Assembly: GCA_040222235.1 (NCBI GenBank)
Contig: JAVKDO010000019.1
Location: 62,001-126,000 of the forward strand
DNA length: 64,000 bases
Direction of reading: 5' to 3'
Origin: UBA6059 sp040222235
GTDB lineage: Bacteria > Bacteroidota > Bacteroidia > Cytophagales > Cyclobacteriaceae
Shown: positions 24,596 through 33,286 of the stretch, one piece after another
Numbering within the stretch: position 1 is the first letter of the stretch
Layout: every line of letters begins with the position of its first letter
Made by a program: the position numbers and the translations under genes
Notes under the pieces: model-generated
Told to the model about the DNA's origin: nothing
The model's input: the letters and a program-made list of their open reading frames with translations, nothing else
The model's database searches: none

Positions 24596-25880
24596 TAGAT
24601 GGTGGATATTTGCAAGTATTTATGTGTTGACTTGGTTGCCTTCTCATTCAATCTGGCAGTTTGTGCAGTATCTACTTCCTGCTCTGTTGCTGATTTACTC
24701 AGCTTTTGATCCGAACATCAAATATGAAAAAGAGGCAATTTTTGTTGTCGTCCTGATCTTTGTTATTGGCGCCCAATCCCTTTTATATGAAAATGCGGGG
24801 TTATTGAATTATACCCTATCGGTGATCACCTATTCGTCACTTCTCTTGCTTTCGCTGAGATTTTATATCTCCGAAGATGGAGCACTTAAAATTTTAAAGT
24901 TCATTAGCATAGTAGCTATTCTGGAGTTTTCTATAGGGGCGGTTCAATTTATTATCGCAAACCAAGGCATTGCTTTTACGAGGGCAGACGCTGGAGATTC
25001 CTTCACAGGAACCATTGTATCTTCTTCGCACCTTTTAGCAGCCAAATGTCTAATTACAGCAATATTTCTATACTATCAAAAACTGCACAAGGGGACAATA
25101 ATCAAAGTAGGAATAATCACGAGCCTACTATCCGCAATATTTGCCTCTTTTCTTATGGGAGTTGTCATTGTCTTGGCTATCTGGATCTCAATTGAGGTTG
25201 TGCAGTTGAAAAATCAAAGGGTGGTTGACAAAGTAAAGTACAGTGTTTTGCTTACAGTAGTAGTAGGCATATTCGCATATACCCAATCCAGCAACCTACA
25301 ATTAGTACTGTTGGCACTCGAGAGTTTGGCACAGCTTGATCTTTCCAATGTAGTACGCTTTCAGAAAATAACTGTTTTCATACAAAGTTTACAAGATATT
25401 TGGTTGTCCTCAATGGAGGACTTCCTTTTCGGAACGGGATTGGGACGTTTTTCGAGCCGCTCTGCGATGATATTATCAGGAGGATATCTCAATGAGGGAG
25501 TGCAGCATCTGGTACCAATTTCCAGAACTATAGAGACTTTTGACTATATCTATTCTAACTGGAACCCTACGATTTGGTCTGAATTTGGTGGTAGTATCAT
25601 GGCCATGCCTACTAGCTCGATTCAAGCCATAATTATAGAACTTGGTTTGATTGGGCTTTGGTTTTTATTTTTTGTTGGAAAGACCATTTACAGTAAGGTT
25701 AATAGAATGCAGTTATTACCAAAAAAGGCTGCCTATGTACTATCATTGTCATTCTTGGGGCTACTTATTACTGACATGTGGCTTGAGTACCCAAGCCTGA
25801 TGGTTCATTTCTTTTTATTTATATCGATCACTATTGACCAACCTAAGAATGAGGATACTCCAGATACACAACAGCTATAA
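24588..25880 (+). CDS. O-antigen polymerase/ligase-like membrane protein (Wzy candidate)
   Basis: This is a 430-residue protein with about ten to eleven membrane helices and a large periplasmic loop (about 275-335). The loop contains GTGLGRFSSRS and YSNWNPTIWSEFGG, the kind of loop Wzy and WaaL proteins use. Sequence is poorly conserved in this class, so the call relies on topology and on its place between flippase and glycosyltransferases. It overlaps the genes on both sides. Confidence 0.75.
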   Translation: MISRWWIFASIYVLTWLPSHSIWQFVQYLLPALLLIYSAFDPNIKYEKEAIFVVVLIFVIGAQSLLYENAGLLNYTLSVITYSSLLLLSLRFYISEDGALKILKFISIVAILEFSIGAVQFIIANQGIAFTRADAGDSFTGTIVSSSHLLAAKCLITAIFLYYQKLHKGTIIKVGIITSLLSAIFASFLMGVVIVLAIWISIEVVQLKNQRVVDKVKYSVLLTVVVGIFAYTQSSNLQLVLLALESLAQLDLSNVVRFQKITVFIQSLQDIWLSSMEDFLFGTGLGRFSSRSAMILSGGYLNEGVQHLVPISRTIETFDYIYSNWNPTIWSEFGGSIMAMPTSSIQAIIIELGLIGLWFLFFVGKTIYSKVNRMQLLPKKAAYVLSLSFLGLLITDMWLEYPSLMVHFFLFISITIDQPKNEDTPDTQQL

Positions 25881-27027
25881 GCAAGCTGGAGGCGAGGATA
25901 TAGTCGTTGAAGAGGAAGCTCGACTGCTTATAGCCAAAGGAAATGAAGTCCATCAGGTAATTAAATCCAACGATGAGATTGGCTCTTTGAAATCCAAGAT
26001 TGACTTGCTTTTTTCCACTCATTATAATCACGCTGCAAGTCGCGAAATCAAGCAAATCCTAAGAGACATCAAACCTGATATTGTTCATGTTCACAACTTC
26101 TTCCCGCTGTTTTCGCCATCTATTTTTGACGCCATCAATCATGAAGGTGTACCTAGCATACTCACACTTCATAATTATCGGTTGATTCATCCTAACGGCT
26201 TGCTTCTACACCGCGGAAAAATTGATGAACGAGGGCTAGTAAGCAGTGCCTATGGTTGCATCAAGGATAAAGTATACCGAGACTCGTATATCCAGACCAC
26301 AGTGGTGGCCCACATGATTGAACATCACCGTCGCAAGGGAACCTGGGACAAGGTTACAAGGTTCATCGCCTTAAGTAGTTTTGCCAAATCTAAGTTCGTC
26401 GAATGGGGTCTCCCACAGGAGCGTATATCCATCAAGCCAAACTTTATTGGCAAAGAGCACTCGCGAGAGCCACTGCCCTTCAATCAAAGGAAAGACTTTG
26501 TGTATATAGGGAGGGTTTCTGAAGAAAAGGGGATAGCACAACTAGTGAATTATTGGCGCGAAAATCAAACCCAGACACTTCATATTATTGGTGAAGGCCC
26601 TTTAGACGTAGATTTGATGAATCAAACATCCGCAGCACCCAACATTATTTGGCATGGAAAACAATCCCGATCCGACACCATTAAATACCTGAGGAAGTCA
26701 AAGGCTTTGATTTTCCCATCAATCTGCTACGAAAATTTTCCGATGACCATTCTTGAGGCTTTTGGAAATGGAATACCAGTTTTGACGAATAGTATCGGAA
26801 GTCATGGAGCAATAGTCGAGCACCAAACTAACGGACTCCACTTTGACCTCAACGATACAGAGACCATATCAAAGGCGATCAGCCTGGCAGCTGACCCCAG
26901 TGTCAACGAGCGGCTCAGTACGCAGGCTTACGAGGATTATAACCTTCAGTTTAGCTCCGAAAAAAACCATGATAGAATGCTATCGATATATATGAATGCT
27001 ATAGAATCAAAAGCAAGTGCCCATTAG
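25849..27027 (+). CDS. Glycosyltransferase family 4
   Basis: This is a GT-B enzyme of about 392 residues. The start at ATG 25849 gives MRILQIHNSYKQAGGED, the normal GT4 opening; a TTG five codons upstream is less likely. The acceptor side has VHVHNFFPLFSP. The donor half has FVYIGRVSEEKG (near 222) and the C-terminal E-x7-E region is PSICYENFPMTILEAFGNGIP. The sugar donor is unknown. It overlaps the polymerase gene by 32 bases and the GT26 gene by 11. Confidence 0.9.
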   Translation: MRILQIHNSYKQAGGEDIVVEEEARLLIAKGNEVHQVIKSNDEIGSLKSKIDLLFSTHYNHAASREIKQILRDIKPDIVHVHNFFPLFSPSIFDAINHEGVPSILTLHNYRLIHPNGLLLHRGKIDERGLVSSAYGCIKDKVYRDSYIQTTVVAHMIEHHRRKGTWDKVTRFIALSSFAKSKFVEWGLPQERISIKPNFIGKEHSREPLPFNQRKDFVYIGRVSEEKGIAQLVNYWRENQTQTLHIIGEGPLDVDLMNQTSAAPNIIWHGKQSRSDTIKYLRKSKALIFPSICYENFPMTILEAFGNGIPVLTNSIGSHGAIVEHQTNGLHFDLNDTETISKAISLAADPSVNERLSTQAYEDYNLQFSSEKNHDRMLSIYMNAIESKASAH

Positions 27028-27757
27028 TAAGACAAAACTTTTTGGTTTAGTCCTGTCACACACTACAGGTTTTGATTCCGTGTCTTTAGTCGGATCGAAA
27101 GGCTACCACTGTTTTCTGAATAGTCACATGTTATATGAGTATCACGCTACTAGCGTACTCAAGGAAGCGCTTGATGATCAATTAGCCAATCTTTACCCTG
27201 ACGGAGTGCCGACACTAAGGGCCCTCAAATGGCTGGCAAAGGTGGACTCAGATAGAATCGCTGGCAATGATGTAATGCTCTCATTGATGGATATTGCAGC
27301 TGCCAAAAAGCTTAAAGTGTTTCTGCTAGGAGGAAGCCCTGACTTGCTAAATATCATTTCTAATAAGTTAACCACTCAAAGGGTACTTCATGAAGCTTAC
27401 TCCCCACCCTTCGATCCAATAGAGCAATATGACTTTAATGATCAGGTTACAAAGATCAACTCCTTTAATCCAGATATTATTCTGGTAGGTCTTGGGTGTC
27501 CGAAGCAGGAGCTCTGGATGCACTGTATGAAAGATCGGGTCAATGCCCCAATGTTCGGACTAGGTGGGGCGTTTGCATTATTTGCCGGAGAGGACTCTCG
27601 GGCACCATTATGGATGAGAAATTTGTCGCTGGAATGGCTCTATCGCCTCAGCCTAGAGCCGGGACGACTCTGGAAGCGCTACATGGTTACTAATTCTTAC
27701 TTTATCTTCTTATTTTTGCGTGAATTTTGGCGGGTACGCATAAGAGGAAAGCAATGA
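27017..27757 (+). CDS. WecG/TagA/CpsF family glycosyltransferase (GT26)
   Basis: This is a 246-residue membrane-associated transferase starting at GTG 27017 inside the end of the GT4 gene. Family blocks are GNDVMLSLMDIA, VFLLGGSPDLL, the PDIILVGLGCPKQELWM core (about 153-167) and GLGGAFALFAGEDSRAPLWM. The C-terminus is basic and amphipathic (LEPGRLWKRY), as needed for membrane docking. Such enzymes add the second sugar (often a HexNAc or HexNAcA) to an undecaprenyl-linked intermediate. The locus makes UDP-HexNAcA, a possible donor. gmd starts in its stop codon. Confidence 0.92.
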   Translation: MPISKTKLFGLVLSHTTGFDSVSLVGSKGYHCFLNSHMLYEYHATSVLKEALDDQLANLYPDGVPTLRALKWLAKVDSDRIAGNDVMLSLMDIAAAKKLKVFLLGGSPDLLNIISNKLTTQRVLHEAYSPPFDPIEQYDFNDQVTKINSFNPDIILVGLGCPKQELWMHCMKDRVNAPMFGLGGAFALFAGEDSRAPLWMRNLSLEWLYRLSLEPGRLWKRYMVTNSYFIFLFLREFWRVRIRGKQ

Positions 27758-28863
27758 AGAAAGCATTAATAACAGGAATTACCGGACAAGATGGAGCCTA
27801 TCTGGCCGAATTACTATTGTCCAAAGGATATGAAGTACACGGTATAAAGCGCCGTGCCTCCCTGTTCAATACAGCAAGAATAGACCACCTGTATCAAGAT
27901 CCGCATGAGAAGGATCTCAAAATGGTGCTGCACTATGGAGACCTATCGGACTCTATGAATCTTACTAGGATCATTCAGGAGGTACAACCTGATGAGATTT
28001 ACAACCTTGGAGCAATGTCCCACGTCAAAGTGAGTTTTGATACCCCCGAATACACGGCTAACGTGGATGGCATAGGCACCTTGAGAATTCTGGAGGCTGT
28101 GCGCCTACTTGGCCTAACGGAAAAGACAAGAATCTACCAGGCATCCACCTCTGAGCTTTATGGTCTCGTGCAGCAGGTACCCCAATCTGAAAAGACACCA
28201 TTTTACCCAAGGTCACCTTACGCTGTAGCAAAGCTTTATGGCTATTGGATTACGGTGAACTATAGAGAAGCCTATAACATGTATGCCTGTAATGGCATCT
28301 TGTTTAACCATGAATCACCCAATCGTGGGGAAACTTTCGTTACCAGAAAGATCACACGTGCTGCTGCGAGGATAGCTTTGGGCTTACAGGAAACGATGTA
28401 TCTCGGTAATCTTGATTCCCAACGCGACTGGGGGCATGCGCGAGACTATGTAGAGGCTATGTATCTCATGCTACAGCAGGATACAGCAGAGGATTTTGTG
28501 ATTGCGACGGGCATTACGACAAGAGTGCGTGATTTTGTTCGATTATCTTTCGCAGAAGTGGGAATCGAATTAGAGTTTATCGGAGCAGGTGCGAAGGAGA
28601 CGGCTAAGGTTAGGGCTTGCAACGGCGATTACAAAATTCCGGTAGGTCAAACTGTGGTAAAAGTAGACGAGCGATATTTTCGACCAACAGAGGTCGATTT
28701 ACTCATCGGAGACCCAACTAAAGCCAAAGAGAAACTTGGTTGGACTCCTAAATACGACCTTCAGGGCTTAGTGAAGGACATGATGCAGGCGGATGTAGCA
28801 CTATTTACCAAGGATAAGTTTTTGATGGATAGTGGACACGAAGTATATACCCCTGCAGAATAA
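27754..28863 (+). CDS. gmd: GDP-mannose 4,6-dehydratase
   Basis: This is a 369-residue SDR that converts GDP-mannose to GDP-4-keto-6-deoxymannose. The NADP loop TGITGQDGAYLAELLL, the RRASLFNTARIDHLY region, the active-site TSELYG and YPRSPYAVAK, and the NHESPNRGETFVTRKITRA block are canonical. The start at 27754 (ATGA with the GT26 stop) gives MKKALITGITGQDG; an upstream in-frame GTG would add nine spurious residues. fcl follows with a TAATG junction. Confidence 0.97.
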   Translation: MKKALITGITGQDGAYLAELLLSKGYEVHGIKRRASLFNTARIDHLYQDPHEKDLKMVLHYGDLSDSMNLTRIIQEVQPDEIYNLGAMSHVKVSFDTPEYTANVDGIGTLRILEAVRLLGLTEKTRIYQASTSELYGLVQQVPQSEKTPFYPRSPYAVAKLYGYWITVNYREAYNMYACNGILFNHESPNRGETFVTRKITRAAARIALGLQETMYLGNLDSQRDWGHARDYVEAMYLMLQQDTAEDFVIATGITTRVRDFVRLSFAEVGIELEFIGAGAKETAKVRACNGDYKIPVGQTVVKVDERYFRPTEVDLLIGDPTKAKEKLGWTPKYDLQGLVKDMMQADVALFTKDKFLMDSGHEVYTPAE

Positions 28864-29792
28864 TGAATAAGCAGGACAAAATATATGTGGCCGGCCATCG
28901 GGGCATGGTGGGCAGTGCAGTCGTGCGCAACCTAAGAGCTGAAGGTTTTGACAATCTCATTTTTAGGACATCCTCTGAACTAGATTTAAGAAATCAGCAG
29001 TCGGTAGATGAGTTTTTTGCAAACGAGAGGCCAGCGTATGTTTTTTTAGCAGCAGCTAAGGTGGGCGGTATCAATGCAAACAACACTCATCGCGCGGACT
29101 TTCTTTATGACAATCTCATGATTGAGGCCAACGTGATTCATAGTGCACATCAGCACCGTGTGTCTAAATTACTCTTGCTTGGCAGTTCGTGCATCTACCC
29201 AAAGTTTGCAGAACAACCGATAAAAGAGGAAAGCCTGTTAACAGGAAGTCTCGAGCATACAAACGAGCCCTATGCTATTGCTAAAATTGCGGGTATCAAG
29301 CTCTGTGAGACCTTCAGGGATCAGTATGGTTGCAACTTTATTAGCGCAATGCCTACGAACCTCTACGGCCCCAATGACAACTATGATCTGGAGAATTCAC
29401 ATGTGCTCCCTGCGCTGATAAGAAAATTTCATAGCGCAAAGGCTAATGGTAATAATGCAGTGACATTGTGGGGGAGTGGATCACCATTGAGAGAGTTTCT
29501 ACATGTTGACGATTTAGCAGAAGCTTCCGTATTTTTGATGAAACATTATAATGAACCCGAGACTATTAACGTTGGCTATGGTGAGGATTTAACGATAGCG
29601 GATTTAGGAAAGCTCATTCAACAGATAGTGGGTTTTGAGGGAGATATTGTTTTTGATACTACTAAGCCCGATGGCACACCTAAAAAACTGATGGATAGCA
29701 GTCGTTTAAATAATTTGGGCTGGACACCAAAAATATCCTTAAAGGAGGGTATCCAGCATGTGTACAACTCGGTAGACAAATCAGGTTGGTAA
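28863..29792 (+). CDS. fcl: GDP-L-fucose synthase
   Basis: This is a 309-residue epimerase-reductase completing GDP-L-fucose. It has GHRGMVGSAVVR near 11-22, AAAKVGGINANN, GSSCIYPKFAEQPI, YAIAKIAGIKLCE with the catalytic Tyr-x3-Lys, and MPTNLYGPNDNYD. It is directly coupled to gmd. Fucose is therefore a probable component of the polymer. A 73-base AT-rich gap separates it from the priming transferase gene. Confidence 0.97.
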   Translation: MNKQDKIYVAGHRGMVGSAVVRNLRAEGFDNLIFRTSSELDLRNQQSVDEFFANERPAYVFLAAAKVGGINANNTHRADFLYDNLMIEANVIHSAHQHRVSKLLLLGSSCIYPKFAEQPIKEESLLTGSLEHTNEPYAIAKIAGIKLCETFRDQYGCNFISAMPTNLYGPNDNYDLENSHVLPALIRKFHSAKANGNNAVTLWGSGSPLREFLHVDDLAEASVFLMKHYNEPETINVGYGEDLTIADLGKLIQQIVGFEGDIVFDTTKPDGTPKKLMDSSRLNNLGWTPKISLKEGIQHVYNSVDKSGW

Positions 29793-29865
29793 TTGATATA
29801 ACAACGAATTCATAGATTCTTTGTGATTTTTCGTATAAATTGCGATTTCTTTTATAACATCTACA

Positions 29866-31245
29866 ATGCAACGTAGAAGATTTTCTAAATACTTCCCGAT
29901 TCTTTTTTTATTGGCTGACTTGCTGATGTTGAATATCGGGTTTATTATGTCTAACCTGCTGAGGTTCGACAGCTTGTGGTTTTCATCGAATAACTACCCA
30001 CTACTGTTATTATTCCTCAACCTCTCCTGGACTGTCGTATACTTTTCGTCAGGACTTCAGAATCCCGATCGAGAAGCAACCCTTGTCCAACAAGTAAATA
30101 AGATTCTATCTGCCTTAGTTATCAATGTAGGCATAGTCTTTACATTTTGGGCAGCTACAAAGTCATACTATTACTCCAGAGAGCATCTTTTTTATGCTTA
30201 TCTGATCTTCTCATTGCTCCTAATTGGTTGGCGGGTTTCTTTCGATTATTTCATTAAATACTACAGAACCAAGGGTTATAACATTCGAAGTGTTGCAATA
30301 GTCGGGTACGGTCGAATTGCCAAGAGTTTAGAAAAGCATTTTCAGGAAAACCCCCAGCTAGGCTACCAAGTAGTAGGCTTCTTTGACCATGTCCATAAAG
30401 GTGAAGGTGTCGTTGGGTCAGTAGATGATTTTTATCTCTATGCTCGCCAAGAGCCTATCGATATAGTTTTTTGCTGCTTACCCAAGCTTTACCATGAAGA
30501 TATTAAGCAGTTGGTAGATTTTTCAGAGAACAACCTGATCAAGATAAAGCTCCTGTCAGATTTTAGTGCCGTGGGATCAAGGCATATGACCGTACAGCAG
30601 TATGGTTCAATCCCGGTAATCAACGTTAGCTCTATACCCCTAGATAGCAAGCTAAACCGATCTCTCAAGAGATCATTCGATGTGATCTTTTCGTCCGTCG
30701 TAATAATTTTCTTGCTTTCATGGCTGCTGCCGTTGATTGGGTTATTGATTAAGCTCGAATCTCCAGGGCCTATATTTTTCCGGCAGTCTAGACATGGAAA
30801 AAACAACCGATCATTTCTGTGCTATAAGTTCCGGACAATGGTGGTCAATAGGGACGCTGATTCTAAGCAGGCAGTCAAGAATGATCCAAGAGTCACAAGT
30901 CTCGGTGGATTACTTCGACGAACGAGCATAGATGAGCTACCGCAATTTATCAATGTATTTTTGGGTGATATGTCAGTTGTTGGCCCTCGTCCACATCCGA
31001 TCAAATTAAACGAAAAGTACTCTCCAAGAATTGATAGATTTTACCAAAGACATGCTGTAAAACCAGGTATTACAGGCTTGGCACAGGCTAAGGGTTATCG
31101 AGGAGAAACTACCCATTTTCGTGACATGTACGGACGTGTAAAGCTGGACAGATTCTACATAAAGAACTGGACATTGTCCCTAGACTTAAGGATCATTATT
31201 CTGACGCTATTCTCAATAGTTAAGAATAATGACAATGCTTACTAG
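29866..31245 (+). CDS. Undecaprenyl-phosphate glucose/galactose phosphotransferase (WcaJ-like)
   Basis: This is a 459-residue polyprenyl glycosylphosphotransferase. Four N-terminal membrane helices (about 10-115) precede a Rossmann-like CoA-binding domain (VAIVGYGRIAKSL near 144-156). A reentrant helix near 275-300 leads into the catalytic domain with KFRTMV, DELPQFINVFLGDMSVVGPRPHP and KPGITGLAQAKGYRGET. It transfers a sugar-1-phosphate to the lipid carrier and starts repeat-unit assembly. It closes the EPS locus, although it acts first. Confidence 0.93.
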   Translation: MQRRRFSKYFPILFLLADLLMLNIGFIMSNLLRFDSLWFSSNNYPLLLLFLNLSWTVVYFSSGLQNPDREATLVQQVNKILSALVINVGIVFTFWAATKSYYYSREHLFYAYLIFSLLLIGWRVSFDYFIKYYRTKGYNIRSVAIVGYGRIAKSLEKHFQENPQLGYQVVGFFDHVHKGEGVVGSVDDFYLYARQEPIDIVFCCLPKLYHEDIKQLVDFSENNLIKIKLLSDFSAVGSRHMTVQQYGSIPVINVSSIPLDSKLNRSLKRSFDVIFSSVVIIFLLSWLLPLIGLLIKLESPGPIFFRQSRHGKNNRSFLCYKFRTMVVNRDADSKQAVKNDPRVTSLGGLLRRTSIDELPQFINVFLGDMSVVGPRPHPIKLNEKYSPRIDRFYQRHAVKPGITGLAQAKGYRGETTHFRDMYGRVKLDRFYIKNWTLSLDLRIIILTLFSIVKNNDNAY

Positions 31246-31265
31246 CAGTACATCTCACGTATTGC

Positions 31266-31273
31266 TAAATTTG
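31266..31273 (+). promoter_or_regulatory. Putative -7 box upstream of pheS
   Basis: The bases read TAAATTTG, an exact TAnnTTTG match, ending 19 bases before the pheS ATG and 20 bases after the EPS locus ends. This supports independent expression of the housekeeping gene. Confidence 0.5.
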
Positions 31274-31292
31274 CCGTCTTATTCCATTTCAC

Positions 31293-32321
31293 ATGTTTGA
31301 AAAAGTCGAAGCATATAAAAAAGAGCTGCATGACATTGCGGTAAAATCTGGTGATGAGCTTGAAGAGTTCAGAAAAAAATTTATTAGTCGGAAAAGTGTC
31401 ATCGGTGATCTGTTCAATGATTTCAAACAAGTCCCTAATGAGCACAAGAAGCGCTTTGGACAAGAGTTAAACCATCTTAAGGAGCTAGCGCAGCAGCGCT
31501 TCCAGCATTTTGTTGGTGAGTTGGAAGGAAGCGGCGAAGAAGTAGCAGACACCTCTCTGGATCTGACACTGCCAATTCAACCAGATAGCTTGGGTAGCAG
31601 ACACCCTATCAGCATCGTTTCGAATAAGATCATCAATATCTTCGAAAGAATAGGTTTTTCAGTGGCTGAGGGACCAGAAGTAGAAGATGACTGGCATAAT
31701 TTCTCAGCACTGAACTTTGCTGAAAATCATCCTGCAAGAGAGATGCAGGATACTTTCTTCATCACAAAGAACCCTGATACTGTACTGCGAACGCACACTT
31801 CTAATGTGCAGATCAGAATGATGGAAAACCAGAAGCCGCCTTTTAGGTCTATTATGCCAGGACGTGTCTATCGCAATGAGGCGATTTCCGCTAGGGCACA
31901 TTGCTTCTTTCATCAGGTGGAGGGCCTATATGTTGATAAGAACGTAGGCTTCAAGGATCTTAAAGACACCCTATATCACTTCGCCAAGGAGATGTTTGGT
32001 AAAGAAACTAAAGTAAGATTCAGGCCTTCCTACTTTCCATTTACTGAACCCAGCGCAGAGATGGACATCTCTTGCTTTATCTGTGGAGGAAGCGGGTGTA
32101 AGATATGCAAGCAAACAGGTTGGGTAGAGATATTAGGATCTGGAATGGTAGACCCTAACGTACTCGAGAACTGTAATATCGATCCAGAAGAGTATACCGG
32201 ATTTGCATTTGGGATGGGAGTTGAGCGGATTGCCATGCTCAAATACCAAATTGATGACTTGCGATTATTTTCGGAGAACGACGTAAGATTCCTAAGTCAG
32301 TTTACCGGAGCAGATACTTAG
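31293..32321 (+). CDS. pheS: Phenylalanyl-tRNA synthetase alpha subunit
   Basis: This is a 342-residue class II synthetase subunit. The N-terminal coiled coil (about 1-90) binds tRNA. The catalytic core has VAEGPEVEDDWHNFSALNF, motif 2 (GRVYRNEAISARAHCFFHQVEGLYVD), FRPSYFPFTEPSAEMD and motif 3 (GFAFGMGVERIAML). The CFICGGSGCKICKQTGW insert carries four cysteines. It is convergent with moxR and overlaps it by 4 bases. pheT is not adjacent, as is common in Bacteroidota. Confidence 0.97.
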   Translation: MFEKVEAYKKELHDIAVKSGDELEEFRKKFISRKSVIGDLFNDFKQVPNEHKKRFGQELNHLKELAQQRFQHFVGELEGSGEEVADTSLDLTLPIQPDSLGSRHPISIVSNKIINIFERIGFSVAEGPEVEDDWHNFSALNFAENHPAREMQDTFFITKNPDTVLRTHTSNVQIRMMENQKPPFRSIMPGRVYRNEAISARAHCFFHQVEGLYVDKNVGFKDLKDTLYHFAKEMFGKETKVRFRPSYFPFTEPSAEMDISCFICGGSGCKICKQTGWVEILGSGMVDPNVLENCNIDPEEYTGFAFGMGVERIAMLKYQIDDLRLFSENDVRFLSQFTGADT

Positions 32322-33283
32322 AGCAGTTTCTCTATTATTTGGTCGACTGATAGTCCTTCAGCCTCTGCTTTGAAGTTTCTAACAATTCTGTGACGCAGTA
32401 TGGGCTTAGCCACGGCTTTGACATCCTCAATGTCCGGTGAATACTTACCGCTTAGTAGTGCATTGCATTTCGCTCCTATGATGAGGAATTGTGAAGCACG
32501 TGGGCCTGCACCCCATTCGAGGTAATCATTGCTAAGCTCCGACGCTTTCTCCGTACCTGGACGAGTGCTATGCACAAGCTTCACGGCATATTCCACCACA
32601 TTGTCGGCGACAGGGACTCTTCTTACCAGCTTTTGATACTCTAAGATATCTTCTCCAGTTACAACGGACTCCACTTTTGACTTAAGCTCACTTGTAGTGT
32701 TTTTTACAATGTCAACCTCAGACTGATAGCTCGGATAGTCAAGCTTGATCATGAACATGAACCTGTCCAATTGGGCTTCCGGTAAGGGATACGTACCTTC
32801 TTGCTCGATGGGGTTCTGGGTGGCCATCACGAAGAAAGGCCTTTCCAACGGGTAATTTTTACCACCAATGGTCACTGAGTACTCCTGCATGGACTCAAGC
32901 AATGCTGCTTGTGTCTTTGGTGGAGTACGGTTGATCTCATCAGCCAATATGATATTGGCGAAAATTGGACCTTTGATGAACTGAAGATTACGATCCTTGT
33001 CCAGCGTTTCCGCTCCAAGAATGTCCGATGGCATAAGGTCAGGAGTGAACTGAATCCTATTGAACGACAGGTGCAGTGAATCAGAGATGGTATGTATCAG
33101 GAGTGTCTTTGCAAGACCTGGCACCCCAACGAGCAAAGAGTGACCCTCGCAAAAGATAGATGTAAGCAGTAATTTGACCACTTCCTCCTGACCGATGATT
33201 ACCTTAGATATTTCGCTGGTAAGCTTAGTATATACCTCGTGCAGGCTATCAGCTGCAGCCACCTCAGACTCGAACTCCTTCAT
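32318..33283 (-). CDS. MoxR-family AAA+ ATPase
   Basis: This is a 321-residue ATPase with Walker A GVPGLAKTLL (about 57-66), Walker B IILADEINRTPPKTQAALLESM (about 110-131), sensor 1 ATQNPIEQEGTYPLPEAQLDRF and an AAA_lid_2 C-terminus. MoxR proteins usually act with vWA-domain partners as chaperones for protein-complex assembly. No vWA gene is nearby; it follows the SurA-like gene by 3 bases on the same strand. A role in envelope maturation is inferred from that neighbour only. Confidence 0.92.
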   Translation of the reverse strand: MKEFESEVAAADSLHEVYTKLTSEISKVIIGQEEVVKLLLTSIFCEGHSLLVGVPGLAKTLLIHTISDSLHLSFNRIQFTPDLMPSDILGAETLDKDRNLQFIKGPIFANIILADEINRTPPKTQAALLESMQEYSVTIGGKNYPLERPFFVMATQNPIEQEGTYPLPEAQLDRFMFMIKLDYPSYQSEVDIVKNTTSELKSKVESVVTGEDILEYQKLVRRVPVADNVVEYAVKLVHSTRPGTEKASELSNDYLEWGAGPRASQFLIIGAKCNALLSGKYSPDIEDVKAVAKPILRHRIVRNFKAEAEGLSVDQIIEKLL

Positions 33284-33286
33284 CTA

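Noticed and set aside
9872..31245. EPS locus as an ABC-transporter (Wzm/Wzt) pathway
   Set aside because: No wzm or wzt genes are present; a Wzx-like flippase, a Wzy-like polymerase and a Wzz-like protein are.
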